Below, in pieces: positions 63,904 to 64,000 of a stretch of DNA of 64,000 nt (positions are counted from its first letter, which is position 1; every line of letters starts with the position of its first letter). The translations under genes and the position numbers were made by a program. Under the pieces are notes generated by a model that was not told where the DNA came from, ran no database searches, and saw only the letters and a list, made by a program, of their open reading frames with translations. The stretch is from Muricea muricata (lineage: Eukaryota; Cnidaria; Anthozoa; Malacalcyonacea; Plexauridae), in the NCBI GenBank assembly GCA_963855995.1, contig OY979717.1, positions 12,713,001 to 12,777,000 of the forward strand, in the 5' to 3' direction.

Positions 63904-64000
63904 TTTATTACTCTTTACATTTATCTGCATAGGATCTCTAAGTTTCTAGATTGTTTCATTATCTGAGATCTGGAAAATCATTACCATATCATGATGGAGG
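63904..64000 (-). other. Lectin receptor gene F, 3' flank entering the window
   Basis: AATAAA (minus) at 63904-63909, then TCTCTAAGTTTCTAGATTG and CATATCATGATGGAGG, the conserved sequence just 3' of the tail exons at 35262, 39888 and 51133. The coding part lies beyond the right edge, so the array continues. Confidence 0.75.

Overview
The window is AT-rich animal DNA with introns, long (AT)n tracts and very many transposable elements. There are no bacterial operons. The mix of transposons (Penelope-like, DIRS, BEL/Pao, CR1/Jockey-like LINEs, foldback and Mutator-like elements), a long intron-containing gene resembling the DUF6729-type family, and the lectin style suggest an early-branching metazoan, most likely a cnidarian. 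That assignment is an inference; no species-diagnostic gene is present.

The main host content is a tandem array, all on the minus strand, of receptor genes built the same way: a 49-nt signal-peptide exon, one C-type lectin exon (453 or 462 nt), an 81-nt Thr-rich stalk exon, and a last exon with a transmembrane helix and a tyrosine-motif tail. Every intron is phase 1. Gene B (35262-38567, 333 codons), gene D (51133-53633, 309 codons) and gene E (57698-62569, 309 codons) assemble into complete reading frames. Gene A (4667-10343) has intact lectin and stalk exons, but its membrane exon is not in the window. Gene C (39888-47400) is a remnant of a signal exon and a broken tail. Gene F begins at the right edge. 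The tails carry DGYTEL followed nine residues later by YISL, which fits an ITAM and also resembles the hemITAM of Dectin-1/CLEC-2-type lectins; a YENP or YDNP motif follows. The array looks like an expanding family of activating lectin receptors.

Layout. 1-5.6 kb: a MITE, a minisatellite, a decayed DIRS element and gene A exons. 5.6-10.3 kb: intron 1 of gene A, filled by a LINE inside a TIR element, (AT)n tracts, a 185-bp palindrome carrying two opposed hammerhead-ribozyme motifs, and a second LINE end. 10.5-23.6 kb: gene-poor, with a Penelope-like reverse transcriptase (13.1-15.0 kb), an inverted-repeat element (16.1-19.55 kb) and a Mutator-like MITE. 23.66-33.01 kb: one BEL/Pao LTR retrotransposon with TG...CA LTRs, a CTTTA target duplication and nested insertions. 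33-39 kb: foldback elements and gene B. 39.8-47.6 kb: the wreck of gene C, into which an unknown two-exon gene, a Penelope fragment with a hammerhead motif, and a seven-exon DUF6729-like pseudogene have come. 48.05-50.31 kb: a second Penelope-like element with a 14-bp target duplication. 51-64 kb: genes D, E and the start of F, with a long foldback hairpin and a 1.74-kb foldback element.

Exons were inferred from paralogue conservation, GT/AG borders and phase agreement. No alignment, expression data or structure prediction could be run.
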